This document shows positions 25,110 to 32,680 of a DNA stretch of 36,543 nt, piece after piece. Under the pieces are notes generated by a model. That model was given only the letters and a program-made list of their open reading frames with translations, searched no databases and was not told the origin of the DNA. The DNA lies in NCBI GenBank assembly GCA_028532905.1, contig JAQQAM010000287.1, positions 1 to 36,543 on the forward strand, read 5' to 3'. The position numbers were made by a program, and so were the translations under genes. Source of the DNA: Spirochaetales bacterium (GTDB lineage Bacteria; Spirochaetota; Spirochaetia; DSM-2461). The stretch's first letter is position 1; every line of letters starts with the position of its first letter.

Positions 25110-25139
25110 TTGACACTTTTTCCGTGTTCGGGTTATATT
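25110..25139 (+). promoter_or_regulatory. Sigma-70 promoter of the tRNA gene
   Basis: A consensus TTGACA (25110-25115) is followed after 17-18 bases by TTATAT/TATATT (25133-25139). The next bases (ACGC) form a GC-rich discriminator typical of stable RNA promoters. The tRNA starts about 18 bases downstream. Confidence 0.75.
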
Positions 25140-25156
25140 ACGCAAGCAATTGAAAC

Positions 25157-25229
25157 GGTGGCGTAACTCAGTTGGTAGAGTAACCGGCTCATATCCGGTC
25201 TGTCAGGGGTTCAAGTCCCTTCGCCACTA
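25157..25229 (+). tRNA. tRNA with anticodon CAT (Met elongator, or Ile2)
   Basis: A 73-base cloverleaf can be drawn. The acceptor stem is GGTGGCG/CGCCACT (first pair G-T) with discriminator A at 25229. The D-arm contains AGTTGGTAGA. The anticodon stem ACCGG/CCGGT has loop CTCATAT, and the T-arm has loop TTCAAGT. The 3' CCA is not encoded. The anticodon stem lacks the three G-C pairs typical of initiator tRNA, so it is elongator Met or the lysidine-modified Ile tRNA; sequence alone does not settle which. Confidence 0.88.
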
Positions 25230-25280
25230 TAAATAAATAAGCAGTCCAACAGGGCTGCTTTTTTTATTTATAATCTGCAC
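25212..25280 (+). repeat. Direct repeat copy 1: tRNA 3' end plus terminator
   Basis: 69 bases running from the T-loop of the tRNA through its terminator to TAATCTGCAC. Copy 2 at 25407-25474 is nearly identical (one substitution in the hairpin loop region and a small change in the T-run). The arrangement resembles the attL/attR pair left when an element integrates into a tRNA 3' end. Confidence 0.85.
25239..25265 (+). terminator. Rho-independent terminator of the tRNA
   Basis: The hairpin AAGCAGTCC / GGGCTGCTT (one T-G pair) has an AACA loop, followed by a run of seven T. It lies ten bases after the tRNA 3' end. Confidence 0.8.
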
Positions 25281-25406
25281 GAAAAGAGGGACTTGAACCC
25301 CGTAACAGGCGCGCGAATACCTGGAGCGTGAGGATGACAGGATGTCATCCGCCAGCCTGTGCAGGCGGCTTTTGACTGGCCGTCAGGACGACGGACAGCC
25401 AAAAGG
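25281..25406. other. Hairpin-rich spacer with inverted tRNA T-arm copy
   Basis: This 126-base spacer between the two direct repeats has no ORF. Near its left end (25288-25301) it carries a 14-base exact inverse complement of the tRNA T-arm (GGGACTTGAACCCC). It then shows three hairpins: GGATGACA/TGTCATCC with a 3-base loop (25331-25350 region), a smaller GCCTG/CAGGC stem (~25354-25368), and a long imperfect stem of about 15 bp (13 matches) beginning TTTTGACTGGCC and closing at GACAGCCAAAA (25370-25404 region). It is more GC-rich than its flanks. It could be a small mobile-repeat unit, a remnant of an integrated element, or a structured RNA. Confidence 0.5.
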
Positions 25407-25474
25407 CAAGTCCCTTCGCCACTATAAATAAATAAGCAGTACAACAGGGCTGCTTATTTATTTATAATCTGCAC
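25407..25474 (+). repeat. Direct repeat copy 2: duplicated tRNA 3' end
   Basis: 68 bases matching 25212-25280, starting at CAAGTCCCTTCGCCACT and ending TAATCTGCAC. There is no tRNA 5' part, so it is not a functional tRNA. It ends three bases before the stop codon of the LuxR-type gene. Confidence 0.85.
25424..25465. terminator. Perfect palindrome acting as terminator, probably bidirectional
   Basis: Within repeat copy 2, ATAAATAAATAAGCAG and its exact reverse complement CTGCTTATTTATTTAT (16 bp) flank a 10-base loop. The AT-rich outer stem gives T-rich tails on both strands. It lies directly after the stop of the minus-strand LuxR-type gene, so it can end that transcript as well as any read-through from the tRNA. 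Confidence 0.65.
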
Positions 25475-25477
25475 TAT

Positions 25478-26518
25478 TCAACAACACACAACCAGCTGAG
25501 TCCTGTTATCCACTCCGGATTTATTGAACATATTCCAGAGGTGCTGTTTGACCGTGGACACCTCAATATGAAGCTGATCGGCAATCTGGGCATTACTCAA
25601 GCCCATTTTGACACCATTGAGTACTTCCATTTCTCTGGGTGTGAAATTGAACTTATTCTCATTTATATTTTCATGGTGTTTATTTTCGATCAAATAGGCA
25701 TCAAGGGGTGTATCATCTGAGAAAAAAGACCTCAGGTCATCGGGAAAACGGGGACGAATAAAGATTTTCCGCGACTCCAAGCCCATACTCAATAAAACAT
25801 CGGATGACCGGAAATTATAGGGGTTCTGAAGAAATCTTTTGAAGGAGTCTGAGAACTGATAATTGTTTTTTGATAATCCCTGACCGGGTGTGAGGGCATA
25901 TTTCTCTCCGAAGAGTCTGCTCAGTTCACTCCGTAATTCCGGGTCAGCATCCAATATTTCTCCCTTTTGAGTAATGCTGAATTTCATGGATTTATTCTCA
26001 GTAATACTTTTATAGGATCTCAAATAATTATTAATATGATGGACAAGAAAACCAAACAGATTAATTTCATTTGCAGAAAAGTGTCTGTTTTTTAATCCCT
26101 CAGGAGCCAGGGAGATGTAACCCATAATCTGTTTATTGGCGAACAGAGGAAAGTAGACAGCATCAGAAATAGGCCTTTCTTTCTGAAGCACCTGAGAGAA
26201 TTCAAGGCTTTCCAGTTGCTTCTGGTTTGGGAACTGTCTCAGTACAATTGGTTTCTGGAGATTTACAAGACTACTCAGCAGGTAGTCTTGATCCAAAAGA
26301 TGAATATAGAGTTCAAGAAAACTATCCGTCAGGTTAGAAAGGAACAAAGGAACGGGGCTTTTATAGCCCTGGAAAAGGTGTATGGCATAGTAATCACATT
26401 TTAGTATTTTGCTGATTATTCGGACAGCCTCAGCGAGGGTCGATTCATCATACTCCGTACTGTAACAAATCTGAATGAGGCGGTTTACATCAGGTATTGA
26501 TTTGTTATTAATGAACAT
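25478..26518 (-). CDS. LuxR-type transcriptional regulator with GAF-like N-terminal domain
   Basis: The 346-residue protein has a C-terminal LuxR helix-turn-helix (~288-342: FTPREMEVLNGVKMGLSNAQIADQL, then VSTVKQHLWNMFNKSG). The N-terminal ~170 residues resemble a GAF sensor fold (AVYFPLFANKQIMGYISL, ~118-136, then FSANEINLFGFLVHHI). There is no phospho-acceptor domain, so it probably senses a small molecule directly. Its codon use is more AT-rich than the surrounding left half. It lies right beside the duplicated tRNA 3' end and ends in the bidirectional terminator. The start has no ribosome binding site; TACAAT lies 9 bases upstream. It is divergent from the chemoreceptor gene. Confidence 0.85.
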   Translation of the reverse strand: MFINNKSIPDVNRLIQICYSTEYDESTLAEAVRIISKILKCDYYAIHLFQGYKSPVPLFLSNLTDSFLELYIHLLDQDYLLSSLVNLQKPIVLRQFPNQKQLESLEFSQVLQKERPISDAVYFPLFANKQIMGYISLAPEGLKNRHFSANEINLFGFLVHHINNYLRSYKSITENKSMKFSITQKGEILDADPELRSELSRLFGEKYALTPGQGLSKNNYQFSDSFKRFLQNPYNFRSSDVLLSMGLESRKIFIRPRFPDDLRSFFSDDTPLDAYLIENKHHENINENKFNFTPREMEVLNGVKMGLSNAQIADQLHIEVSTVKQHLWNMFNKSGVDNRTQLVVCC

Positions 26519-26841
26519 ATAATACTTATTGTATCTTGATTTGTATTACAAAGCCACAATTATTGATGCTGATTCATCACATTCCATTGTAATTTCCACA
26601 TATTTTTTTACTAAATTCATGTATATGTGTTAATTATGAAAAATAATGGAAATTAAGTATGGTATTGTCATATAATGAAATGATGTATATTAATAAAAAA
26701 GGAGAGTGAAATAAAACTCGTATTCAATAATGGAGAACATATAAAGAAATATAATGTGTTAAAAGTAAACTTCAGTAGATTAAAGTTATAATCATTTTAA
26801 TAATAAGGCCAAACTGGAAATAATAAAAAAGGAGACTTCTC
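26519..26841. other. AT-rich intergenic region between LuxR and MCP genes
   Basis: 323 bases without a credible ORF, markedly AT-rich. It must hold the promoters of two divergent genes. Seen inside: TACAAT on the minus strand (26533-26528) for the LuxR gene, a plus-strand TATAAT near 26671, and a sigma-28-like TAAAGTTA at 26781-26788 upstream of the chemoreceptor. No convincing hairpin or repeat was noticed. Confidence 0.6.
26781..26806 (+). promoter_or_regulatory. Weak sigma-28 (FliA)-like promoter of the chemoreceptor gene
   Basis: TAAAGTTA (26781-26788) matches the -35 element of flagellar sigma-28 promoters. After 10 bases comes AATAATAA (26799-26806), matching only the last ATAA of GCCGATAA. 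The spacing is one short of ideal. Chemoreceptor genes are often sigma-28 controlled, but AT-richness makes a chance match plausible. Confidence 0.25.
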
Positions 26842-28683
26842 ATGAAATTGAAATATCAATTCCTTCTTCCTATACTCCTGACTGCTGTGATAACCATGAC
26901 AGCTCTTGCTGTTGTCACATTTACCTCAACCAGAAAAGAAATAAAGTACATTGTGGGCAACAGTTTGGTGCAGATTACAGACGCTTTGTACCGGTCAACA
27001 ACCGATTTTGCAGAAACATCCATGAGTGAAATTGAGATTATGGGTCTGAACAGAGATTTTGCCCAGGTGTATACAGAATCCTCTCAGGCTGTTTCTCTTG
27101 CCAGCTCTCTGCTCCAGGAGGCCATGGAGATCTGGCCCCATTTTGAGCTGCTGGCTCTCACTGACAATAAGGGGCTTGTGATTGCCTCCAGTGACAGCAC
27201 CCATATCGGTTCTTTGGATCTGAAAGACCGGGAATATTTCCGGGAATCCATGAAAGGGAACACATTTTCTTCTGACATCATCATCAGCCGGGTCTCGTCA
27301 GAGCCGGTAATCGTCGTTTCCACTCCTGTGTATGCTGAGGGAGCGGTTCAGGGAGTGCTTTTAGGATCTTTGAATCTCGGGGCTTTTATTGAAACACATA
27401 TCAGCCCTGTTGTTGTGGGGCATGAAGGATATGCCTATATGATGGACGATAAAGGGATTATTTTTGCTCATCCCAATAAAGATCTGATTCTGAAGGAAGA
27501 TCTGTCAAAGTATGATTTCGGAAGGAAGATGCTGGACACAAAAGACGGTATGCTTCCCTATACCTACAAGGGTGTTCTGAAAACAGTAAACTACAGAACT
27601 GTTGCTTCAAAAGGATGGACCATTGCCGTGACAGCCAATGACAGCGACATCTATGCGGGAGTATTCAGAATTCTGAGACTTTCCATAATCTCTACCCTTG
27701 TGTGTATTCTGCTGCTGACCGTGATAATTACCTATTTTGTTCAGTCCATTGTGAATCCTATCAGCCGGGTCATTCAGTTCGCCCATGTTATGTCGGATGG
27801 TGATTTTACAAACCGTCTTGATTCGAAACTTCTGAATCGGAAGGATGAAGTGGGAAATCTGATTACCGCTTTGGACAGAATGCAGAGACAGATTACAGAC
27901 ATTGTACTGGAGATCCGTTCTGCTGTTGTGAATGTGGCCACAGGCAGTCAGCAGCTGAGTGCAACGGCCATGCAGATGTCCCAGGGAGCCACGGAGCAGG
28001 CGTCTTCTGCCGAGGAGGTTTCATCCACAATGGAGCAGATCAGTTCCAATGTCAGGCAGACGGCGCAGAATGCGGTAGAGACCAGTAAGATTTCACAGAA
28101 GTCGGCTACCCATTCCTCCAGCAGTGGGACAGCGGTTAAAGAGGCGGTTGATGCAATGTATCTGATTTCAGAGAAGATCGGTGTTATTGATGAGATCTCC
28201 CGCAATACCAATATGCTGGCTCTCAATGCGGCTATTGAAGCCGCCAGGGCAGGGGAGGCGGGAAAAGGCTTCGCTGTTGTGGCTTCAGAAGTCAAGAAGC
28301 TGTCTGAGAACAGCCAGTCTGCTGCAAAGGAAATTATCGAACTGAGCACCAGCAGTGTAGAGACGGCCCGCCGGGCGGGAGACCTGTTGAACTCCATGCT
28401 CCCGGACATCCAGCATACAGCCAGCCTGATTCAGGAAATCAGCCATTCCAGTACCGAGCAAAGTGTGGGCATGGAGCAGATCAATATCGCCATTTCCCAG
28501 CTGGACCGGGTTATTCAGCAGAATGCTTCCGCTTCGGAAGAGATGGCTTCCATGTCGGAAGAATTGTCCAGCCAGGCCGCCAATCTGAAGCAGTCCATCG
28601 GGTTTTTCAAACTGGAAGAGGGGGATCTGGAAGCTGGTTCTGAATCAAAGAATGAAGATCCCCTTGAGCTGGAGCTGGCCTGA
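26842..28683 (+). CDS. Methyl-accepting chemotaxis protein with double-Cache sensor
   Basis: The 613-residue receptor has TM1 (~7-28) and a large periplasmic region (~30-275) of dCache type ([26 protein letters not shown], and later [16 protein letters not shown]). TM2 (~280-303) and a HAMP domain (~304-356: [12 protein letters not shown]...[13 protein letters not shown]) follow, then a cytoplasmic helical hairpin. The tip reads [33 protein letters not shown], the CheA/CheW-binding core, with Arg-Asn where many receptors have Ala-Gln. It has no C-terminal CheR-binding pentapeptide. The ligand is unknown; dCache sensors often bind amino acids or other small metabolites. A strong AAGGAG ribosome binding site is present. 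No che gene is nearby. Convergent with the GLUG lipoprotein gene, three bases apart. Confidence 0.95.
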   Translation: MKLKYQFLLPILLTAVITMTALAVVTFTSTRKEIKYIVGNSLVQITDALYRSTTDFAETSMSEIEIMGLNRDFAQVYTESSQAVSLASSLLQEAMEIWPHFELLALTDNKGLVIASSDSTHIGSLDLKDREYFRESMKGNTFSSDIIISRVSSEPVIVVSTPVYAEGAVQGVLLGSLNLGAFIETHISPVVVGHEGYAYMMDDKGIIFAHPNKDLILKEDLSKYDFGRKMLDTKDGMLPYTYKGVLKTVNYRTVASKGWTIAVTANDSDIYAGVFRILRLSIISTLVCILLLTVIITYFVQSIVNPISRVIQFAHVMSDGDFTNRLDSKLLNRKDEVGNLITALDRMQRQITDIVLEIRSAVVNVATGSQQLSATAMQMSQGATEQASSAEEVSSTMEQISSNVRQTAQNAVETSKISQKSATHSSSSGTAVKEAVDAMYLISEKIGVIDEISRNTNMLALNAAIEAARAGEAGKGFAVVASEVKKLSENSQSAAKEIIELSTSSVETARRAGDLLNSMLPDIQHTASLIQEISHSSTEQSVGMEQINIAISQLDRVIQQNASASEEMASMSEELSSQAANLKQSIGFFKLEEGDLEAGSESKNEDPLELELA

Positions 28684-28686
28684 TTG

Positions 28687-30447
28687 TCAGGGGGCCATCC
28701 CCTGCAGGTGAGGGTAGCCCCAGTTGACAGATGGATCGATAGTCCAGGTATTTGTAAAATCCCAGGTCGGGAAGCTGCTGCTGTTTTTCATTTCCAGTGT
28801 TGTCAGGGGCAGTGTTCCTTCGTCTGATACTGTATTCCCGGATGTTGTGCTGTCGTGGAAGCAGTCTGTGTATGAGTCAGTTGCAACATAGGTTCCATGA
28901 AATCCATTTCCTCCAGAATTCCCTGCTGAGTAGGATCGAGTGAAGGCTGAGCCGTTATTGTTTCCAACGAATCCGCCATAATTATTGGTTCCCGTGACAT
29001 TTCCTCTGGCAAAACAGTCTGTATAACTGGCCGTATTGCTATCCCCTGCAAATCCGCCCACTGAATCAGAGCCGCTGACATTGCCGGTGGCAAAAGCCCT
29101 GGTCACAGCACCTGAAGAGGTCACTTCATGATTTCCGGCAAATCCTCCTACTCCATTGACTCCGTTTACATCTCCAGTTGCCCAGCACTCAACTATTTGT
29201 GAGTCATATAATCCACCCACAAATCCACCGGTATAGTTGGCACTGCCTGTAGCCGTTCCTGTAGCAGAACAGCGGCTGAGGGAAGTCTGTGTAATATAGC
29301 CTGCAAATCCGCCGACATTCCCATCTCCCTGTATATTGCCGTCCACTGCCACTTCCAGAAGGTCAGAGGATGCCAGGGTGCCGGCAAAACCACCTATCTG
29401 GGCTCCAGTTCCGGTAACATTGACACTGGCTGTACAGTTGTCTATATCCAGGCTGTCCAGAAGCCCCCCGAATCCTCCCAGGTCACTGGTTCCGCTGACT
29501 GTTCCCGAGGCACTGCAGCTTTCCGCCGTAGAGGCCTGTGACTTTCCGAAAAAGGCTCCGACTCTGTCCGTACCGCTGACATTCACAAAACTGCGGCTGT
29601 CATAGATAAAGGCTTCTGAAAAGTCTCCGGCAATTCCTCCTATCTCACTGATCCCGCTTATGGACCCGCTGACTTCCACATTTCTGACGATTGTACCTGC
29701 TGCCGTAGAACCGATCAGACCACCGGCCTGGTTCTGTCCTGTTACATCTACACTTTCCAGAGTGACATTCTCTATATAGGCACTTACAGCCGAGCCGAAG
29801 AACCCCACATGCTGAGTGGTTCTGTTGATAACCATATCTGAGATTGTATGCCCGTTCCCGTCAAAGACTCCATAAAAAGGTGTGGTATTCGAACCGATGG
29901 ATATCCAGCCCTCTCCGGAACTGTAGCCGCTCAAGGACAGATCATTTCTCAGAATATAAAAGCCCTGAAGGGTTTCGGTATTGTCGTTTATCGCCAGTAG
30001 TTCCTCCGCTGTATAAATACAGCTTACACTCCGCTGATAGGAAGGGGTACGGATACTGATGACACTGCCTTCAGAGCTGTCGCCGTTAAGAGCAACAGCA
30101 ACCCCGTTTATTTCATAAACAACACCCTCTCCTCCAGCTGGAAGATCAAATGTATTTGAACCTTTTTCTATCACTGCCGGCTCATCCGGTCCGGGGCTCC
30201 AGCTGATCTCCACATGGCTGAAATCATCATCATCCGGTTCCGTCCAGGTCAGGGATATGACATCCGGTCCGGCTTCTGTAATGGTGAGGATGATACTCTG
30301 TTCAAATATTCCGTCTGTCAGATAAGGGTTTTCATCAGAACTGATTTTATTGGAAATCTCATCCAGATAATCACCGGACATTGTACAGCTGAGGGTCAGG
30401 AGGACAACCAGCAGCACAGAACTTGAAAATAGTTTCTGTTTCTTCAT
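28687..30447 (-). CDS. Surface lipoprotein with FN3-like domain and GLUG repeats
   Basis: The 586-residue protein has a lipoprotein signal (VLLVVLLTLSC, Cys near residue 21). A fibronectin-III-like domain follows (~50-135, with VISLTWTEPDDDDFSHVEISW). A linker (YTAEELLAINDN...YILRNDLSLSG) leads to about eleven GLUG-type repeats (~195-500), each ending in a VGGFAG-like step (GGLIG, GGIAG, GGFAG, GGFVG). GLUG repeats form beta-helices in adhesins and surface proteins. The end NWGYPHLQG is typical of this class. It is the second gene of an operon: its ATG overlaps the TGA of the barrel/transglutaminase gene (ATGA), and GGAGG lies 7 bases upstream. It is probably exposed at the cell surface. Confidence 0.85.
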   Translation of the reverse strand: MKKQKLFSSSVLLVVLLTLSCTMSGDYLDEISNKISSDENPYLTDGIFEQSIILTITEAGPDVISLTWTEPDDDDFSHVEISWSPGPDEPAVIEKGSNTFDLPAGGEGVVYEINGVAVALNGDSSEGSVISIRTPSYQRSVSCIYTAEELLAINDNTETLQGFYILRNDLSLSGYSSGEGWISIGSNTTPFYGVFDGNGHTISDMVINRTTQHVGFFGSAVSAYIENVTLESVDVTGQNQAGGLIGSTAAGTIVRNVEVSGSISGISEIGGIAGDFSEAFIYDSRSFVNVSGTDRVGAFFGKSQASTAESCSASGTVSGTSDLGGFGGLLDSLDIDNCTASVNVTGTGAQIGGFAGTLASSDLLEVAVDGNIQGDGNVGGFAGYITQTSLSRCSATGTATGSANYTGGFVGGLYDSQIVECWATGDVNGVNGVGGFAGNHEVTSSGAVTRAFATGNVSGSDSVGGFAGDSNTASYTDCFARGNVTGTNNYGGFVGNNNGSAFTRSYSAGNSGGNGFHGTYVATDSYTDCFHDSTTSGNTVSDEGTLPLTTLEMKNSSSFPTWDFTNTWTIDPSVNWGYPHLQGMAP

Positions 30448-32573
30448 TCTTCATCCTCCCACAATACCTGATCGACTCCTCCCTGAGCTTCGGATGCCCG
30501 CCTTCCTTCAGACCCTCTCAGTTCCAGATAGGCAAATTGCTGGGCCAGAACAGGATCACTCCGTTTCAATTCACTGTATGCCGAACTGACCATGCCGTAG
30601 TTTTCCAGTTCATGATTGCACCGGGCTGAACCCAGCAATGCTTTTTTATTGTCCCCGTCTTTCTCCAGAACCTGGTTGTACCATTTGAGAGCTTCCTGAT
30701 AGTCGTTCCGAATGAAGGATATATTTCCCATATTCAGGAGGCTGGGTAGAAAGACCCTCTCCCTGTTTATATCTGTGAAGTATTCCTCTGCCTGGTCATA
30801 CAACCCGTACCGGGCATGAAGAATTCCCAGTTTATTCCGGTATATATATTTCTTGTCGCTTTTATCCATCTGAGCCTGAATAGCCGCTTTCTGGGGATAT
30901 ATTTCCTGATCAACAAAACGGCTTATGCTTTTTACAAACTCAGCTGTTACATCACTGCGGCCGGGCATATCCAGCCCACCGCCGGCGCTTTCCTTGAAAC
31001 CAACCGCCTGATACTGCTGCCAGGATTCCTGGGTCAGGTACAGACTGGCTTGCTCCTTCGATTCGTTTTCCCGCCACTGTTTGGCTCCCTGCTGCCAGGC
31101 TTCGGCAAAGCTGTCCTGGAACATGGTTATTTCGACCGGAAGCCAGGTCATATCCTCTGTGTAGATCAGATCACTGCGGCGGCTGAAGGTCTTCCGGCTC
31201 TCATCGGGACTGCTTTTCAGGCCGAAGGCCATATAGATATGACCGGGTATGGTTATAAAGGCTGTGGGGATTCCCACAGATTCGAGCAGGGCACAGTAGA
31301 GGGCTGTCAGATCATCACAGTCGCCTGTTGTATATTCCAGAGTCTGTCTGGGAAACTGAATGAAATCCACAAAGGCAGTCTCACTTGAGGCGCCGGCAAA
31401 GGGTGTGGCCGGATCCACCTCATACCGGACACCATAGGATTTTACTGCTTCAAAGAGAATCATCCCTTTCTGCAGGTTGGCATCCACTGCGGGGTTTTCA
31501 AATTCCTGCATCCAGTTGCTCACCTTTTTGGCAAAGCTCAGAATCTGTGGATCTTTTGCTGTAATGAAGGAGGCTATTTTCCTGTCATCATCCCAGACCA
31601 GGGCATTTCTGTCCTTTACTTCCATAACCTTTGTATAATCCCGGCTCTCCTTTGCATCGGCCAGGGAATAGGAGAGGGTAATCCGGGCAGACGCCTTGGT
31701 CCCTTCTGTTATTTCCATCATGTCCTCTGTAAAAAGTCCGTACAGTTCGATGGTTTTTTCTTCCCCTGATTCCAGAGTGAATTTTTCACCAATCTCCATA
31801 GGATTATCCATATACTGTTCCATATAAAACTGCAGGGCAACATCTTTTGCCGCAACGGACTCATTGTTTACAATTTTGACAGAGCCTATGGGATGGCTGT
31901 CATAATATTTGTATAGAACAGGATAGAGACTGATGACCTGAATCTCCTGAATTTCAACACCTGTTCCATCATTTTTCATCTCTTCAATCTGAATCTCCTG
32001 AGTTTCCGTGTAATCCTTAAGGGCTCTTTCCTTTCTGTCCCTATCAAAGTCAAAACGGCCGTACAGAGATGCGGAAAGCCCGTTGTACAGATAGTTGTAA
32101 TAGTCATAGGAAAGACCCAGACCCAGAGAAAAGGCTCCTCCTGTTCTGAAACTCAGCCCACCGCCTCCGCCGTAGGTGAAAGACCCGGATGAACTGCCTT
32201 CCCGCTCCCATCCCATGGCGTCATGAGTATAGTAACCGGCACCCCCCCGGGCAAAGAGAGAAAACCGTTTTCCCAGTCGTATCAGATAAGTCGGACCTGC
32301 CTGTACAGAACCGATCCATATGCTGTCCTGTGTTTTCAGGGGGAGGATGAAGTACTCGGCATTCATACCGAAGCCGAAGCCTCTGAATGCAGCTGGACTG
32401 AATGACAATTCCAGCTCTCCGCCGTATCCGGGATCAAAAAAATCGGGACTGTTTCCCATGGGGAGGGAAATAAAAGGAACTGCGCTGAATGATACTAAGG
32501 AGGGATTGTCCTGTGCCGTTGCGGCAGGTACCAGAATCAATAACAATGCCGCACAAAGAAAAAGACCTTTCAT
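30444..32573 (-). CDS. Envelope protein: barrel-like, transglutaminase-like and TPR domains
   Basis: The 709-residue protein has a signal peptide (LFLCAALLLILVPAATAQ). A beta-barrel-like N-terminal region (~25-178) follows, with alternating aromatics and Gly runs (FTYGGGGGLSFRTG). An all-beta segment (~195-320) precedes a transglutaminase-like domain (~340-490) with an intact catalytic triad: C419 (TTGDCDD), H445 (IPGHIYMAF) and E481 (WLPVEITMF), Glu replacing the common Asp. TPR units (~590-690) end the protein. Such papain-like folds cut or cross-link proteins or peptidoglycan peptides; the substrate is unknown. It lies upstream of the GLUG lipoprotein in one operon, so it may process or anchor that surface protein. 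The ribosome binding site is GAGG. Confidence 0.8.
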   Translation of the reverse strand: MKGLFLCAALLLILVPAATAQDNPSLVSFSAVPFISLPMGNSPDFFDPGYGGELELSFSPAAFRGFGFGMNAEYFILPLKTQDSIWIGSVQAGPTYLIRLGKRFSLFARGGAGYYTHDAMGWEREGSSSGSFTYGGGGGLSFRTGGAFSLGLGLSYDYYNYLYNGLSASLYGRFDFDRDRKERALKDYTETQEIQIEEMKNDGTGVEIQEIQVISLYPVLYKYYDSHPIGSVKIVNNESVAAKDVALQFYMEQYMDNPMEIGEKFTLESGEEKTIELYGLFTEDMMEITEGTKASARITLSYSLADAKESRDYTKVMEVKDRNALVWDDDRKIASFITAKDPQILSFAKKVSNWMQEFENPAVDANLQKGMILFEAVKSYGVRYEVDPATPFAGASSETAFVDFIQFPRQTLEYTTGDCDDLTALYCALLESVGIPTAFITIPGHIYMAFGLKSSPDESRKTFSRRSDLIYTEDMTWLPVEITMFQDSFAEAWQQGAKQWRENESKEQASLYLTQESWQQYQAVGFKESAGGGLDMPGRSDVTAEFVKSISRFVDQEIYPQKAAIQAQMDKSDKKYIYRNKLGILHARYGLYDQAEEYFTDINRERVFLPSLLNMGNISFIRNDYQEALKWYNQVLEKDGDNKKALLGSARCNHELENYGMVSSAYSELKRSDPVLAQQFAYLELRGSEGRRASEAQGGVDQVLWEDEE

Positions 32574-32627
32574 AAGCGTACCTCGCTCATATTCTTTTTC
32601 AGGCTCAATTGTTGTGTTTATATATTA

Positions 32628-32656
32628 ATTATAGCCCTGAAACCGCTGCGCTTCAA
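32628..32656 (-). promoter_or_regulatory. Sigma-70 promoter of the barrel/transglutaminase-GLUG operon
   Basis: Minus strand TTGAAG (32656-32651), 17-base spacer, TATAAT (32633-32628). The expected TSS near 32621 gives a leader of about 48 bases with GAGG before the ATG at 32573. Confidence 0.75.
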
Positions 32657-32680
32657 ATTGAAATGACCGGCAACAGACCA

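Noticed and set aside
25281-25406. Integron attC site or CRISPR-like array
   Set aside because: The hairpins lack paired RYYYAAC/GTTRRRY core sites, no integrase or cassette is nearby, and the repeat occurs only twice without regular spacing.
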